Origin: Mytilus edulis
Taxonomy: Eukaryota; Mollusca; Bivalvia; Mytilida; Mytilidae
Direction: 5' to 3'
Assembly: GCF_963676685.1 (NCBI RefSeq)
Contig: NC_092344.1
Location: 43,406,589-43,470,588 of the forward strand
DNA length: 64,000 nucleotides
Below the pieces are notes generated by a model, which worked only from the letters and a program-made list of their open reading frames with translations, was not told where the DNA came from and ran no database searches. This document shows positions 35,101 to 45,310 of the stretch, piece by piece (positions within the stretch are counted from its first letter, which is position 1; every line of letters begins with the position of its first letter). Position numbers and translations under genes: made by a program.

Positions 35101-38100
35101 CTGTTGTACGTAATTGTATCATATAATATCTACAAAGAATTTGGAGGAGGAGTTGTGCTTACAAGGTTCATTGACAATATTTATTTACAAGATTTATTGG
35201 ATGGGAAGAAAACGACACATCTACATAACAGTTAAAAACATTAAATATGAGTTTACGTACTTTTTAGTATTCTTTTGATATCATAAATAATATTGAATTT
35301 TTGGAAAATTTTGTTTATTCTTTCCCTAATTACACAACGAAGGAGTATCAATCAGACTATTTCGAATAATTACCGAGGAAAGGCATGGAGATAATACAAA
35401 GACAAATTGGAAAGGACGAAAAGATAATTTTTTTTATAAAAACTGAAAAGAAAACCCTCCTAATATAAGCAGCTGCTGGTCCAGTTCATGTTGAGAGTTT
35501 AAAAAATTAAAATCTAAAAAACAAAAGGCTTGATAATTTGCTAAAATGAAAGTACATAAATAATATTGTAAAAAATAGTACATTGCATAATCAGTATGCA
35601 TTCGATATGTAATTGTTTTGTAAATTTGTCAATTTTTATGATAAAAACCTAGATAAAACAGTCATATGTGATACGAGTACTTTATTTTTTTGTTTAAGAA
35701 ATTTAATTCAAATGTATCATGACCATGCTATTTATTTAGAATCAAAGACATTTGTTACTTTCATTTCAACTATAAAACATATATCAATGTCAACTAGTAG
35801 AGACAACGTGGTGGAAACGTCCGAACACATATTGAAAATTTCACGCCTTTCTCATTTCGAGACCCATATCAAAATGTTTGGTTTCTTACTTTTTCCCAAA
35901 AAAAAAACATGATATGGAGTGCAAACAATGAGATCAGACCAATAAACCCATTTTCTTATCATTTCATTGGGTGTTTTTTTTCATTGTAGTATGACTGTAA
36001 AGATGACGGTGTATTGCAACCCAAATTATTATGGCAGAGGATGTGACATTTATTGCGTACCATCTTCGAAATACACGTGTAACCGGATAACCGGTGCTAA
36101 AAGGTGTACATCAGGTTGGTATTAGTATCAATGCTGCAAATTATATTTGATTCCACAATATGTCACATAATGTTGCAAACAATTCTGCAAGTAATTGAAG
36201 TTTTGATGTACTCATAACCAGTCACATGACAAATCATATGACAGATCCGTTTAGTACATATAACGTAAACGGCGAAGGCATACAGAGAAAACATTTGTTT
36301 GTATTAATGAAGAAAGCATTTTGGGTAAAAATCTATAATTTATGATTAGCAATTCCCATAATACGCAATTCCCAAATGATCGAGAGAAAAACATTAAATG
36401 GATTAAAGATTCAATTCTGTTTTGATTATAGGACCTTGTAATTTTGATATTCTGAAATATCGTAATTTATTTAGCCTTCTAACTGTCTTAATTTACAGCC
36501 AGTAAGGAATTTAATGTAGACGAGCAAACGAGCGTCCTGTATACCAATTATAAGCTTGATATTTTGATCATCAACAATTGTGATAATGTTATCCATTTAA
36601 AGTGTTGAGTTTGCGAGTCATTAGCACGGTCATCCACCAAGGCATACAGATTCACAATTGCTTCCCAACTTATCGAGATGAAAAAACGCATTATAAAAAA
36701 TTCAGTTCTGTTTTGAATTTAGGTTCTTTTAATTTTTTGGTAATTTCAACAATATCACAGGATGGACTGGACCAGACTGTCATATTAAGAAAAATGCATG
36801 TGTTAGTGCACCCTGCAAAAACAAATCTACATGTTACAGCACCAAGGGAACATATCGTTGTGTTTGTAACGATGGTTATACAGGTAAGTTTTCAGATCAC
36901 ATTCAGAATTTATTCAATACCTAACTAGCCTCACTTTTCGTTAAGTTCCGCACGATTTAACTTTAAGTGTCATGTTTTGGATCATAATATATGAACCGAA
37001 TATCGGCAGCTATCAAATAGAGTTGTATGTTTTTGCTTATTATTGTGATAAAAATTACAATTGAAATTCATAAAGGTCGATGTTTTGACCATTCAAAAAA
37101 TTAAAGTATACCTTGTTCAACCCCGCTTCTTTATCTGCCTTCTCAAGTCAGAAGCCAGAAGTTCAGTGGTTGTCGTTGGTTCATGTCTTTCATAATTATT
37201 TTACGTTAATTGTTTTGTTTTAAATTAGTTAGTTTCCTCAATTGAAATAATTAATACCCTTCGGAGTTCAGTATTTTTGTGATTTTACTTTTTCATGTTG
37301 GGTCTTTCTAGATTTTTATAGCCGAATTTATGGTAAGGGTTTTTATCATTGTTGAATGCCGTACGGTAGTATATAATTGCTTATAAAGACTTAATTTGAA
37401 CTTTGGTTGAAAGTTGTATCATTAGCAATCATACCATATCTCCTTATTTATATATTGTGAACTACATGGTCGATATTGAAACCGAAAGCATATATAATTT
37501 AAGGTCGGCAATGCGAAAAAGAAATTAACGAGTGTTCCAGTTTTCCTTGTAAGAACAATGGGACATGTGTAGACCTTATAGACAATTATAAATGCACGTG
37601 TCCATATGGTTACAGTGGCAAGAAAAATCTTTGTTTGAATAACAGCACATGCGTGATGGACCCTAACGACGTCGTATTTCATTGCGAGTGTGGTAATGGT
37701 TGGAATGGCAGATATTGTCAATCCGACGTAAATGAATGCGAGGACGATGTTTGTAAAAATGGAGGAAAATGTAAGAACTTCAATGGAGGGTTCGATTGCG
37801 AATGTGAAAATGGATATACCGGAAAATTTTGCAATAATGAGATCGACGAATGTTCAGGAAATCCGTGTTTTCATAACGGATCTTGTCATGATTTGGTCGG
37901 TGCTTTTAGGTGTAAGTGTACAGAGGGTTATTCTGGTAAGGTATGTGATATTGACATAGATGAATGTAACAGCAGCCCTTGTCTGAATGACGGGATTTGT
38001 GTCAACACAAATGGAAGTTTCTATTGTCAGTGTTCTGATTCTTGGAATGGCAAATATTGTCAATCTGACGTAAATGAATGCGAGGACGATGTTTGTAAAA

Positions 38101-41100
38101 ATGGAGGAGATTGTCAGAACTTCGATGGTGGGTTCGATTGCGAATGTAAAACGGGATATACTGGAAAGCTTTGCCATAAGGAGATCGACGAATGTTTAGG
38201 AAATCCCTGTTTTCATAACGGATCTTGTCATGATTTGGTCGATTCTTTTACGTGTCATTGTACAGAGGGTTATTCTGGAAATGTATGTGATCTTGACATA
38301 AACGAATGTCACAGTCATCCTTGTCGTAATGGCGGAATGTGCTTTAATAATTATGGGAGCTTTTATTGCCAATGTCCTGATACATCGAATGGAACATTAT
38401 GCGAATTTAATGTTAACAAGTGTAATAACAATATTTGTAAAAATGGAGGGAAATGTGAGAACATTGCTGGTGAATTTAGCTGCAGCGGAATAGTATGTAA
38501 CGGTATGTTTTATATATATATATATTTTTTAAATAGTGATACTTTCCTCAGAAATTTTGATATATATGTATTATATATATATATATTCATTCCTGACGAT
38601 ATTTAATATTTTGTTTGATTTAATTTTCTTTCAGTAAAAAAAATTCTGAGTTTGATCAGACGTCTTACAGCTTTTTTAGCGACTTGCTTAGACCGTGCGA
38701 TGCCAGAGCGCATTTGATATTGAACTATTATTAAGTAACACGGCTTACGAAACGCTTAAAGTTTTGTAATTTAAGCTTCCGTTAAACTTTAAATAGCATC
38801 TGTAAGTTTCAGTTTCCGTGTTGTTTTCATTTTTTTTTTCTTGTATTTTTTTCTAATTACATTTCAGGCGTTAACGACAACTTTGTGATCTATTTGGACC
38901 AAAATGTAACATCCGCTATTAGAAGGAAGATAGTTTCGAAGATAAAATGGTTTATCCATAGATATAAAGGATATGAAGTAGATTCTTTAAAAATAGATGA
39001 ATTTTCAGAGACCTATAAAGGGTATAGTAACTATGTTTTTTGTTATAAAAAAGTATTTTGTTGAAAGCAGTGTATTACCTTTATACATGAATACGGGTTT
39101 TTGTTGCAATCTTTTTGAATGACTTCCGTTGGTTCTGAAATTTCTGATATTTAATAATGTTTTATGCCCTATAAAACGTTGAGTATCCGTACTACATTTT
39201 GTAGATTATTTCATAATTGTTTTAATGTACATGCAATTTGATTGCATACGTTTAGATTCACAAATGATTTTTTTTCCATCGATTTATGAGTTTTGAACAT
39301 CGGGGTATTACTGTTGCCTTTATTTAAGTCACAATTGTCTTATGAGTACAAATCTTTTGTTTAAGAAAGAGCCGCTTTGAAGGAACATTCGAATGGCACG
39401 GGTCAACGCGTCAGCAAATATATATTGAAACATAAGTACTATTTTTTTGTTATAATCTCATCATTTGTTGTTTGCCGTTGTCTATACTCGTGATCTTTAT
39501 AAAATCGAAAATGTCAATATTTCTGTTTGTTTTGAAACTTGTGAATTTCAAATAATTTTCATAAACTGAAATTATTCCATTAATTTACACTTGTACGATA
39601 AATCGTATCTTAAAATTCATGAAGATACCTTGATGCCAAAACACATATCAAAGAGAAATGACAACATTATTACTGAAAAGAAGATGAAATGTTAATGAAT
39701 AATTTTACAATCGATAATCCAAGATGCTCCGAAAAGGTAAACAGTTTATTTCTGTTAAATTTACCATTGTTTAAATTTTAAACAAAAATATATCAAATCA
39801 AATGTTTTAAAGATTGTCTATCTAAGCGAAATTGCTTCCACCATGTTGCTGTATTTCTTTCAGAGATATGATATCCAATGTTTCGCTTTCTTTGTCAATT
39901 AACGGTACAAAAGTATGCGGAGAAAACTTGGAAAAGTTAAGACGTCTTTTAAAGAGAAATGAAAGTGAATTTCCATTTAATATATTCAATGGCAGTATTT
40001 CTGACTTAAATACACAACCAGAAGACCTAACAGAAGGACAAAAGAATATTGAGAAGGTATACAAACTTTATGTTTTGTTCTACAAATAAGAAGGTATGCT
40101 CTTTAAAGGTAGTAACTAAGACTAATTAATTATTTTTGCTTTACTTCAAGTAAAAAATAAAAATCTAGAGGTTTGTTTCAATTATTATGTCATCTTATCA
40201 ACACTGGGTTATATCAGGTTGGTGATTTTCTACGTGTACGCCGGCTTCTTCCACAAATAAACAATAGAAGACTGTTATGATATAGCAGAATGTACTGAAA
40301 GGAGAGTTCAACACCAAAAATCAATGTATTATCAAACATTCATATCTATGTCAATCTATATTCATGCAAAATTCTCTGTGTCATCCCCTTGTGATTTTAT
40401 TTCAAATTTGTTTTATTGTATTAGAAAGTTATCGTACATGAATTATGATAATACGTTTGTTGGAGTTTCAGTTATATCAGTAAACATATTTGGCAGAATG
40501 AACAATTATTTTGAATATTACTTTTAATGATTTCAGGCATGGTTGGAAGACAATTGGTATTTAGTTATGCTTGCAGTTGGATTTGTGGTCCTTATAGCTA
40601 TAGTAGTTTTTGTTGTACTTATATATAATCGGTAAACTATCAAAAGTCCTTGAATTAAGTTATCTTTATTTACTTACTGAATTTTCTTAATGTGATTAAA
40701 ATCAAAAGTTGATGATGTTCGTTTTTGCAAGATTTATTTGACATCAGCTCTTTAGTGTTTTCTTTTTCTTATATTATCATGTACAGAGCCTTTTGAAAAA
40801 AAAATTACTTACAACACATGATTAAAAATGAGACAAAAATTGCAACGATTACACCTACATTAAAAATATTTTCATGAGAAATCTACTGTACAGTAGTTGT
40901 TGTCTGTTTATGTACTTCATACGTATTTCTCGTTTCTCGTATTTATATAGATTAGACCGATGGTTTTTCCGTTTGAATGATTTTATATTTTTGGGCCCTT
41001 TATAGCTTGACGTTCGGTGTGAGCCAAGGTTCCGTGTTGAAGGCCGTACCTTGACCTATAATAGTCTACTTTTATAAGTTGTTATTTGGATGGATAGCTG

Positions 41101-41351
41101 TCTCATTGGCACTCATACCACATCTTCCTATATCTATGAAATGATTGGAAATAAATCAATCATAATACTAGTTTAGCAAATTTAATTTCAAGAAGGAGCA
41201 AACGTTTTTATGTAATATCCATATTTTCTATATTTGTAGTAGAAAACGACGGCCTATCAGTAGTGTGCATGTATATGTGAACGGTTCATTTGAAAAACAA
41301 TTAAAAAAACAGCGCAACAAAGACGGTCACACTACCATCACAAGCTGTTAA
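23091..41351 (+). CDS. DSL/EGF type I membrane protein, divergent Notch ligand (Delta/Jagged-like)
   Basis: Join 23091-23135, 25285-25325 (uncertain), 28258-28375, 30054-30205, 35990-36114, 36761-36883, 37504-38502, 38868-39021, 39864-40056, 40537-40631, 41240-41351. The sum is 2157 nt, 718 codons plus stop, and every junction is GT-AG and in phase. Domains: signal peptide 1-~15; second half of an MNNL/C2-like domain (~30-90, NPRTFSFHKWTGSCKLKIDV aligns with the NPIxFxFxFxWPGTFSLIIE region of Delta); DSL 127-167 with cysteines spaced 8-3-7-8-8; about ten EGF repeats 171-535, many calcium-binding type; an unassigned membrane-proximal region 536-650; transmembrane helix ~657-679; basic 38-residue tail ending ITSC. 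In the family such proteins bind Notch on neighbouring cells. The first half of MNNL with its CC motif is not found, and the DSL loop is short. Confidence 0.8.
24000..24275. repeat. Family F repeat, partial, in intron 1 of the DSL/EGF gene
   Basis: Shares gattggtacaggacattt and gccaaacctcccgcttata with 18731-19320 and 54890-55080. Confidence 0.6.
24745..25050. repeat. Family E retroelement tail inside the left arm
   Basis: aaagagggacgaaagatacc through cggtaggtcacattcatgaa, the same 3' tail that follows the reverse-transcriptase remnants. It has no partner in the right arm, so it was probably inserted later. Confidence 0.75.
25285..25325 (+). CDS. Tentative exon 2 (41 nt) of the DSL/EGF gene
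   Basis: Acceptor ctctttgtttcag and donor gtacga bracket IVYLKHVFANHVD plus two bases. The phase fits exons 1 and 3 exactly, and LKHVFAN faintly resembles the LKxxFxN start of the Notch-ligand MNNL domain. Against it: it is very short, lies within the large inverted-repeat region, and gacaggtacgatac recurs at 26004. The real exon may be elsewhere. Confidence 0.3.
26050..26560. repeat. Three diverged ~165-bp tandem repeats at the inverted-repeat centre
   Basis: Three consecutive units share tatacagat, a gaagtgtgtaaa-like block, tttttgagatacggtgcgac and gacatgtg. They start near 26050, 26222 and 26388. The third ends ggacagacagacata, a short-period tail common in invertebrate repeats. Confidence 0.7.
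27809..27960. repeat. Degraded family D repeat
   Basis: tctttcgtctacaacagaat and gtcaaataaagctaagacaatc echo the family D blocks, with many changes. Confidence 0.45.
28258..28375 (+). CDS. Exon 3: MNNL second half, of the DSL/EGF gene
   Basis: Acceptor tatatttcag, donor gtaagg. Encodes HCSYGLWRTATIRNAAYF and TFGKDISLPSNPRTFSFHKW, matching the C-x-YG ... NPIxFxFxFxW stretch of Delta/Jagged N-terminal domains. One base completes the preceding codon and it exits in phase 0. Confidence 0.78.
28480..28660. repeat. Degraded family E tail in the intron after exon 3
   Basis: gaaaactaaagtctagtcaacacg and gtgctccagaagaataagcagg align with the family E tail at low identity. Confidence 0.5.
29188..29255. 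repeat. Family A fragment
   Basis: Only the end aaattgagaatggaaatggg ... caacccgaccatagag is present; flanking short frames are not genes. Confidence 0.65.
30054..30205 (+). CDS. Exon 4: end of MNNL and linker, of the DSL/EGF gene
   Basis: Acceptor attattttag, donor gtaaga. Encodes GSCKLKIDVYDDDT then a linker ending LNLSNRV plus two bases. GSCKLKIDVYDDD aligns with GTFSLIIEAWHD of Notch ligands. An alternative donor five bases earlier would break the phase with the DSL exon. Confidence 0.78.
30885..30970. repeat. Family D fragment in the intron after exon 4
   Basis: gagcgtcactgatcagtctt and gacgaaacgcgcgtctggcg. Confidence 0.7.
31182..31875. mobile_element. 694-bp non-autonomous element with perfect 18-bp terminal inverted repeats
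   Basis: 31182-31199 (tttaaaggggcactagct) and 31858-31875 (agctagtgcccctttaaa) are exact inverted repeats. The interior has no transposase frame. If TTAA within the termini is the target duplication, the element would be of a TTAA-inserting type, but the flanks alone cannot show it. It sits in the 5.8 kb intron before the DSL exon. Confidence 0.75.
33120..34215. repeat. Family D tandem copies in the intron before the DSL exon
   Basis: At least three head-to-tail partial copies at about 33640-34215 (aaaagactcatctgtg, gccaaatacagctaaggtaa, aaataaactcatcatagata), plus a fragment at 33120-33185 (gacagacgcgcgttcgtctt). About 33190-33600 between them is unassigned. Confidence 0.65.
34432..34735. 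repeat. Dispersed repeat, family A
   Basis: Near full copy: gttgagatctcacaaacatg, gcgcctgtcccaagtcagga, ttctcgctacattgaagacc, ttggcacattccccatttcc. Confidence 0.8.
34986..35010. repeat. (TG)n microsatellite
   Basis: About twelve uninterrupted TG dinucleotides. Confidence 0.9.
35990..36114 (+). CDS. Exon 5: DSL domain
   Basis: Acceptor tcattgtag, donor gttggt, phase 2 in and 1 out. Encodes MTVKMTVYCNPNYYGRGCDI and YCVPSSKYTCNRITGAKRC, with the NYYGxxC signature of DSL domains. The third cysteine spacing is 7 where DLL1 and DLL4 have 11, and the fourth is 8 where they have 7. Confidence 0.9.
36761..36883 (+). CDS. Exon 6: end of DSL domain and EGF repeat 1
   Basis: Acceptor aatatcacag, donor gtaagt, phase 1-1. 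Begins GWTGPDC, completing the DSL domain, then ACVSAPCKNKSTCYSTKGTY and RCVCNDGYTG, an EGF repeat whose last cysteine lies in the next exon. Confidence 0.9.
37095..37445 (-). repeat. Family B copy in the intron between exons 6 and 7
   Basis: Reverse orientation and diverged: gtcagaagccagaagttcag, gtatcattagcaatcatacc. It ends about 60 nt before the acceptor of exon 7. Confidence 0.7.
37504..38502 (+). CDS. Exon 7: 999-nt exon with EGF repeats 2-10
   Basis: Acceptor tataatttaag, donor gtatgt, phase 1-1, 332 whole codons. It carries about nine EGF units, most starting DxDEC or DVNEC as in calcium-binding EGFs. A three-EGF block of 342 nt is tandemly repeated (37701-38042, 38043-38384, then a partial third). 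Near the 5' end two EGFs are fused (GYSGKKNLCLNNSTC), losing one C6 and the next C1, and the last EGF is truncated (FSCSGIVCNG). Confidence 0.92.
38868..39021 (+). CDS. Exon 8: membrane-proximal region, of the DSL/EGF gene
   Basis: Acceptor tacatttcag, donor gtatag, phase 1 in, 2 out. Encodes VNDNFVIYLDQNVTSAIRRK through KIDEFSETYKG. I do not recognise the domain; together with exon 9 the alternation of strands and helix could be SEA-like, but that is a guess. Confidence 0.75.
39864..40056 (+). CDS. Exon 9: membrane-proximal region, of the DSL/EGF gene
   Basis: Acceptor gtatttctttcag, donor gtatac, phase 2 in, 0 out. Encodes DMISNVSLSLSINGTKVCGE and NLEKLRRLLKRNESEF, with several N-x-S/T glycosylation sequons, consistent with an extracellular position. 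Confidence 0.78.
40537..40631 (+). CDS. Exon 10: transmembrane helix of the DSL/EGF gene
   Basis: Acceptor tgatttcag, donor gtaaac, phase 0 in, 2 out. Encodes AWLEDNW followed by the hydrophobic YLVMLAVGFVVLIAIVVFVV and LIYN, a clear single-pass membrane segment. Confidence 0.85.
40935..41140 (-). repeat. Family C copy in the last intron
   Basis: Reverse orientation: gatggtttttccgtttgaat, cggtgtgagccaaggttccg, cattggcactcataccacat. Confidence 0.8.
41240..41351 (+). CDS. Exon 11: cytoplasmic tail and stop of the DSL/EGF gene
   Basis: Acceptor tatatttgtag; one base completes an Arg codon. Encodes RKRRPISSVHVYVNGSFEKQ then a Lys/Arg-rich end TTITSC and TAA at 41349-41351. RRKRR directly after the membrane fits the positive-inside rule. 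The tail, ~38 residues, is much shorter than the usual >100 in vertebrate Delta/Jagged. Confidence 0.82.
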
Positions 41352-41597
41352 GATGTCTGAAACCAGATTGCTTCAACGGAACAGTAATTGCCATTCCCGC
41401 AGTAAGATAAGATATTTCCATCGGACCAGAAACAATTACCAGAACATTCAATCCTTTAGATGTTGAAAATGGATCAGATATTTTAAAACAATCCAATCAA
41501 AAGAACAAGAGAATTTAAGATTTTTAGTTTTTAAAAAATTCAAAAATCTAGAAAAATACATATTATTGGTTTTTCCTAAATATTTGACAAACTTGTG

Positions 41598-41610
41598 AAT
41601 AAATAATAAA
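41598..41610 (+). terminator. Candidate polyadenylation signals of the DSL/EGF gene
   Basis: Two overlapping-spaced AATAAA hexamers (41598-41603, 41605-41610) about 250 nt after the stop codon; a third lies at 41850. Confidence 0.5.
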
Positions 41611-42139
41611 ATTAAAAATTCCAGGCAGTCGGGATTGTGTTAATACTTGTATAATAATTATTCTAATAGTTACAGCAAGATGTAATCTCTTTGAAATGTT
41701 TAATTTTTCTAATTAACATTTTTTTCTTTTAGGTATTTTTTTTTTAATGCTACAATACTTATTTGTTCGCTTTAAAGTTGTGTTCTGTATATATAATACT
41801 TAGTTAGCAACAAGATGATGTTTCTTGTGCAGCTTGTCTAAGATCTCAAATAAAACTATGTCTCAGTTAAGTTGTATTTAAATTTGCACTTTTGTATCAT
41901 AAAGTTCTCCGTATTAGTCAAATACTGTTTGACTACTCAAGAATATGCGATATTTGTTGTTTTATCCTATAAAACATTGCTCATGTATTTTGATCTGTTA
42001 GTATCTTATAATAAATATTGTATTAATTGCTGAAATTGCATCCCTGTGTAAAAGAAAGTTGGAACCAAAAATTGGAATTTCTTACCAGTTCATTAAATAC
42101 GAATAAGTAATGGTAAGTTATCTATTAAACGTGGTCAAT

Positions 42140-42470
42140 ACAAAAAAAACCAGTCTTACATGTTTAACCCCGCCACATTCTGTGTGTATGTGCCTGTCCC
42201 AAGTCAAGATGCCTGTAATTCAGTGGTTTTCGTTGGTTTATGTGTAACATATTTGTTTTTCGTTCTTTATTCGTATATAGATTAGGCCGTTAGTTTGCTC
42301 GTTTGAATTATTTTACTTTGTTATTTTGGGGCCTTTTATAGCTGACTTTGCGGTATGGGCTTTGCTCATTGTTGAAGACCGTACGCTGACCTATATTTGT
42401 TAAGTTCTGTGTCATTTGGTCTCTTGTGGGGAGCTGTCTCATTGGCAATCATACCACATCTTCTTTTTTA
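42140..42470 (-). repeat. Family B copy, long, reverse orientation
   Basis: catgtttaaccccgccacat, cctgtcccaagtcaagatgc and ctcattggcaatcataccac. Confidence 0.8.
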
Positions 42471-42639
42471 TATTTAGATGATGTGAAAATGTATTCCATT
42501 TATCATTTAATCAAGATATTCAAAATAATAACTTTATGTAGCAGGCATATTGTTTATAATAGTATCGAATTCTTATTTATGTGTTTTTTCAGTAACAATC
42601 ATATTATTTCGTTTTAAACTAATACAATTCTAATAATCC

Positions 42640-42870
42640 TGAATATAAATCTTTGAATTTTCGAAAAACTAAGGATTTTCTTATCCCAGGAATAGATTAC
42701 CTTAGCCGTATTTGGCACAACTTTTTGGAATTTTGGATCCTCAATGCTCTTCGTACTTGTTTGGCTTTATAAATATTTTGATATGAGCGTCACTGATGAG
42801 TCTTATGTAGACGAAACGCGCATCTGGCGTACTAAATTATAATCCTGGTACCTTTGATAACTATATACTA
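42640..42870. repeat. Family D single arm
   Basis: aggaatagattaccttagcc, atgagcgtcactgatgagtc, gacgaaacgcgcatctggcg, atcctggtacctttgataac. Confidence 0.8.
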
Positions 42871-42875
42871 ATAAA

Positions 42876-43265
42876 ATTGAGAATGGAAATGGGGAATGTG
42901 CCAAAGAGACAACAACCCGACCATAGAAAAAAACAACAGAATGTCACCAACAGGTCTTCAATGTAGCGAAAAATTCCCGCACCCGGGGGCGTCCTTCAGC
43001 TGGCCCCTCAACAAATATATACTAGTTCAGTGATAATGAACGCCATACTAATTTCCAAATTGTACACAAGAAACTAAAATTAAAATAATACAAGACTAAC
43101 AAAGGCCAGAGGCTCCTGACTTGGGACAAGCGCAAAAATGCGGCGGGGTTAAACATGTTTATGAGATCTCAACCCTTCCCCTATACCTCTAGCCAATGTA
43201 GAAAAGTAAACGCATAACAATACGCACATTAAAATTCAGTTCAAGAGAAGTCCGAGTCTGATGTC
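42876..43265. repeat. Dispersed repeat, family A, reverse orientation
   Basis: ggaaatggggaatgtgccaa through cttgggacaagcgcaaaaatg to gaagtccgagtctgatgtca. Confidence 0.8.
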
Positions 43266-45219
43266 AGAAGATGTAACCAAAGAAAATAAACAAAATGACA
43301 ATAATACATAAATAACAACAGACACTAGCAGTTAACTCCAGACTTCAATTAAACTGACTGAAAGATTATGAGTTCATCATATGAACATCAGGCACAATCC
43401 TTCCCGTTAGTGGTTTAGTATCATACCTTCATAACATATATGAGAAGACCATAACCCGTGTCATGCAAACAACTGGTTTTTGAATAAATGTGTTTAGTTC
43501 CGATGCAAAGAAGAAAAATAATACTTTTTATAATTCCTAAATGTTCAACATTATCATTTTTCATTCCATTTTTTTTTACAGAAGGGTTTGATTACCGACC
43601 TTAATCTGTATATTATTCCAAATATTACGTGTGATTTACTTATATTCGTTCTAAACATCTACTTTAATTTGAAGATCTCTTCTATCATTGGAAACCGAAG
43701 CTTTTCGGTTACTGTGTTACTCTTCCATATTGTATGTCAATGCGCAACGATTTGAATTGTAACTATGCTCATTTACAATCATAACAAAAGTTCACACACT
43801 ATAAATGTTTTGTTTTATAATTTTATTTAGAAGAATCTGAACATTTTTGTTATTATGAATATGTCCATTTTTAATTATTAAAGGAATATTACAAACGAAA
43901 CACTTTAACTTTTTGGCGCCATTCTTTACACAAGTCTCCTCCTCTGAAACTACCCAGCAACATTTAACCAAACTTGACCACAATTATCATTCGGGTATAT
44001 AGTTTACAAAATATGTCCAATGATCTCGCCGTCAAACCAACATAAACAGACAAATTATATCAGACAGTAGCAGAAAAGTTTAGAATGTTAAGATCTACCT
44101 ATAGGTTGCAGTTCTGTAAACATCAACAATACAATTTCCCATAGGAACTCCTTTTACGGCTAAAACTGTACCACATTACTATGAAGTTTTTAAAAATATT
44201 ATATCCTAGAATGGAGTGTTCATATGCACTACTATTTTTTTCAAGGTCATATAGGGCTGTGTGGCATATTTTCAACGTTTATATTCCCGAACTTCTAAGG
44301 GTTGAAACTTACACTAAAATTATATACTACCCCAACCTTGACTTTAGGATCTCCACAAATTTCAATATGACTGATATGCATATGCATATATACTGGTAGG
44401 ATTCCCAAGTTATGTCTCCAGGTGAAACATAGAGATCATAACAGGGAATCAGAACGTAAACTAAATTAATTATCTATGAATATTATATATCTCCCAAAAA
44501 AAGGCGTGGTTTGAGAAACAGTTGCATTTACACAGTACAACATGTAGCCTATTGACACCAAAACTGTCAACCGATTTCTTATCAAAGTAATTTCCCTTTA
44601 ATGACGATTTCCCATTTTTTTAGACTTACCTTTTAGATTGTAAAGTGTAATAGATAGAAAAGCTTATATATCATATATGGTCATCATGGCAAAACCTACA
44701 AATAAATCAACATTTCCGAAATTGGCAGGCGGTTCCTTGATTACTCTTAAATGTAGATTTCTTTTTCCATTTTTATTAATTATCTCAAAAATGATAAAAT
44801 ACAAAAATGAAATGGATAAAAAGCTTTAAATGACAATATTTACAATTCTACCAACATGTACAAAATCGTATGTCAACACCTCATATGAGTAATTGCACTA
44901 AATTGATCTTTTTAATCAATTTCTTGACTTTTTGTATATTAACTTGAAAACTATGATAGATCGATTCAGACTTTATATGGCAAATAATGTAACTATTACA
45001 AGATCTACAAATAACATACTTTGCAAATATCGTAAATCAACTCCTTAAATGAGTATTTACATTTTAATGACAACTTTTTCTATTTCAAAATGTGTCAATA
45101 AGTCATAATCAGTAGTTTACCAATATTCAAAACTTGTGATTTTTTTTTATAATACGAAAAATATAAGAACATTAATAGGGAATTACATGAACTCCGAGCT
45201 AAGTGCGATACAACGTAAT

Positions 45220-45310
45220 GTGAATAAACTCATCATAAACACTAGGACTAAATTTTGTATTTACGCCAGACGCGCGTTTCGTCTACAAAAGACTCATCAG
45301 TGACGAGCGA
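45220..45310. repeat. Family D fragment
   Basis: aataaactcatcataaacac, gccagacgcgcgtttcgtct, gactcatcagtgacgagcg. Confidence 0.75.

Noticed and set aside
37854-38177. 107-codon minus-strand frame
   Set aside because: Antisense shadow of the EGF exon, which has clear domain support on the + strand.
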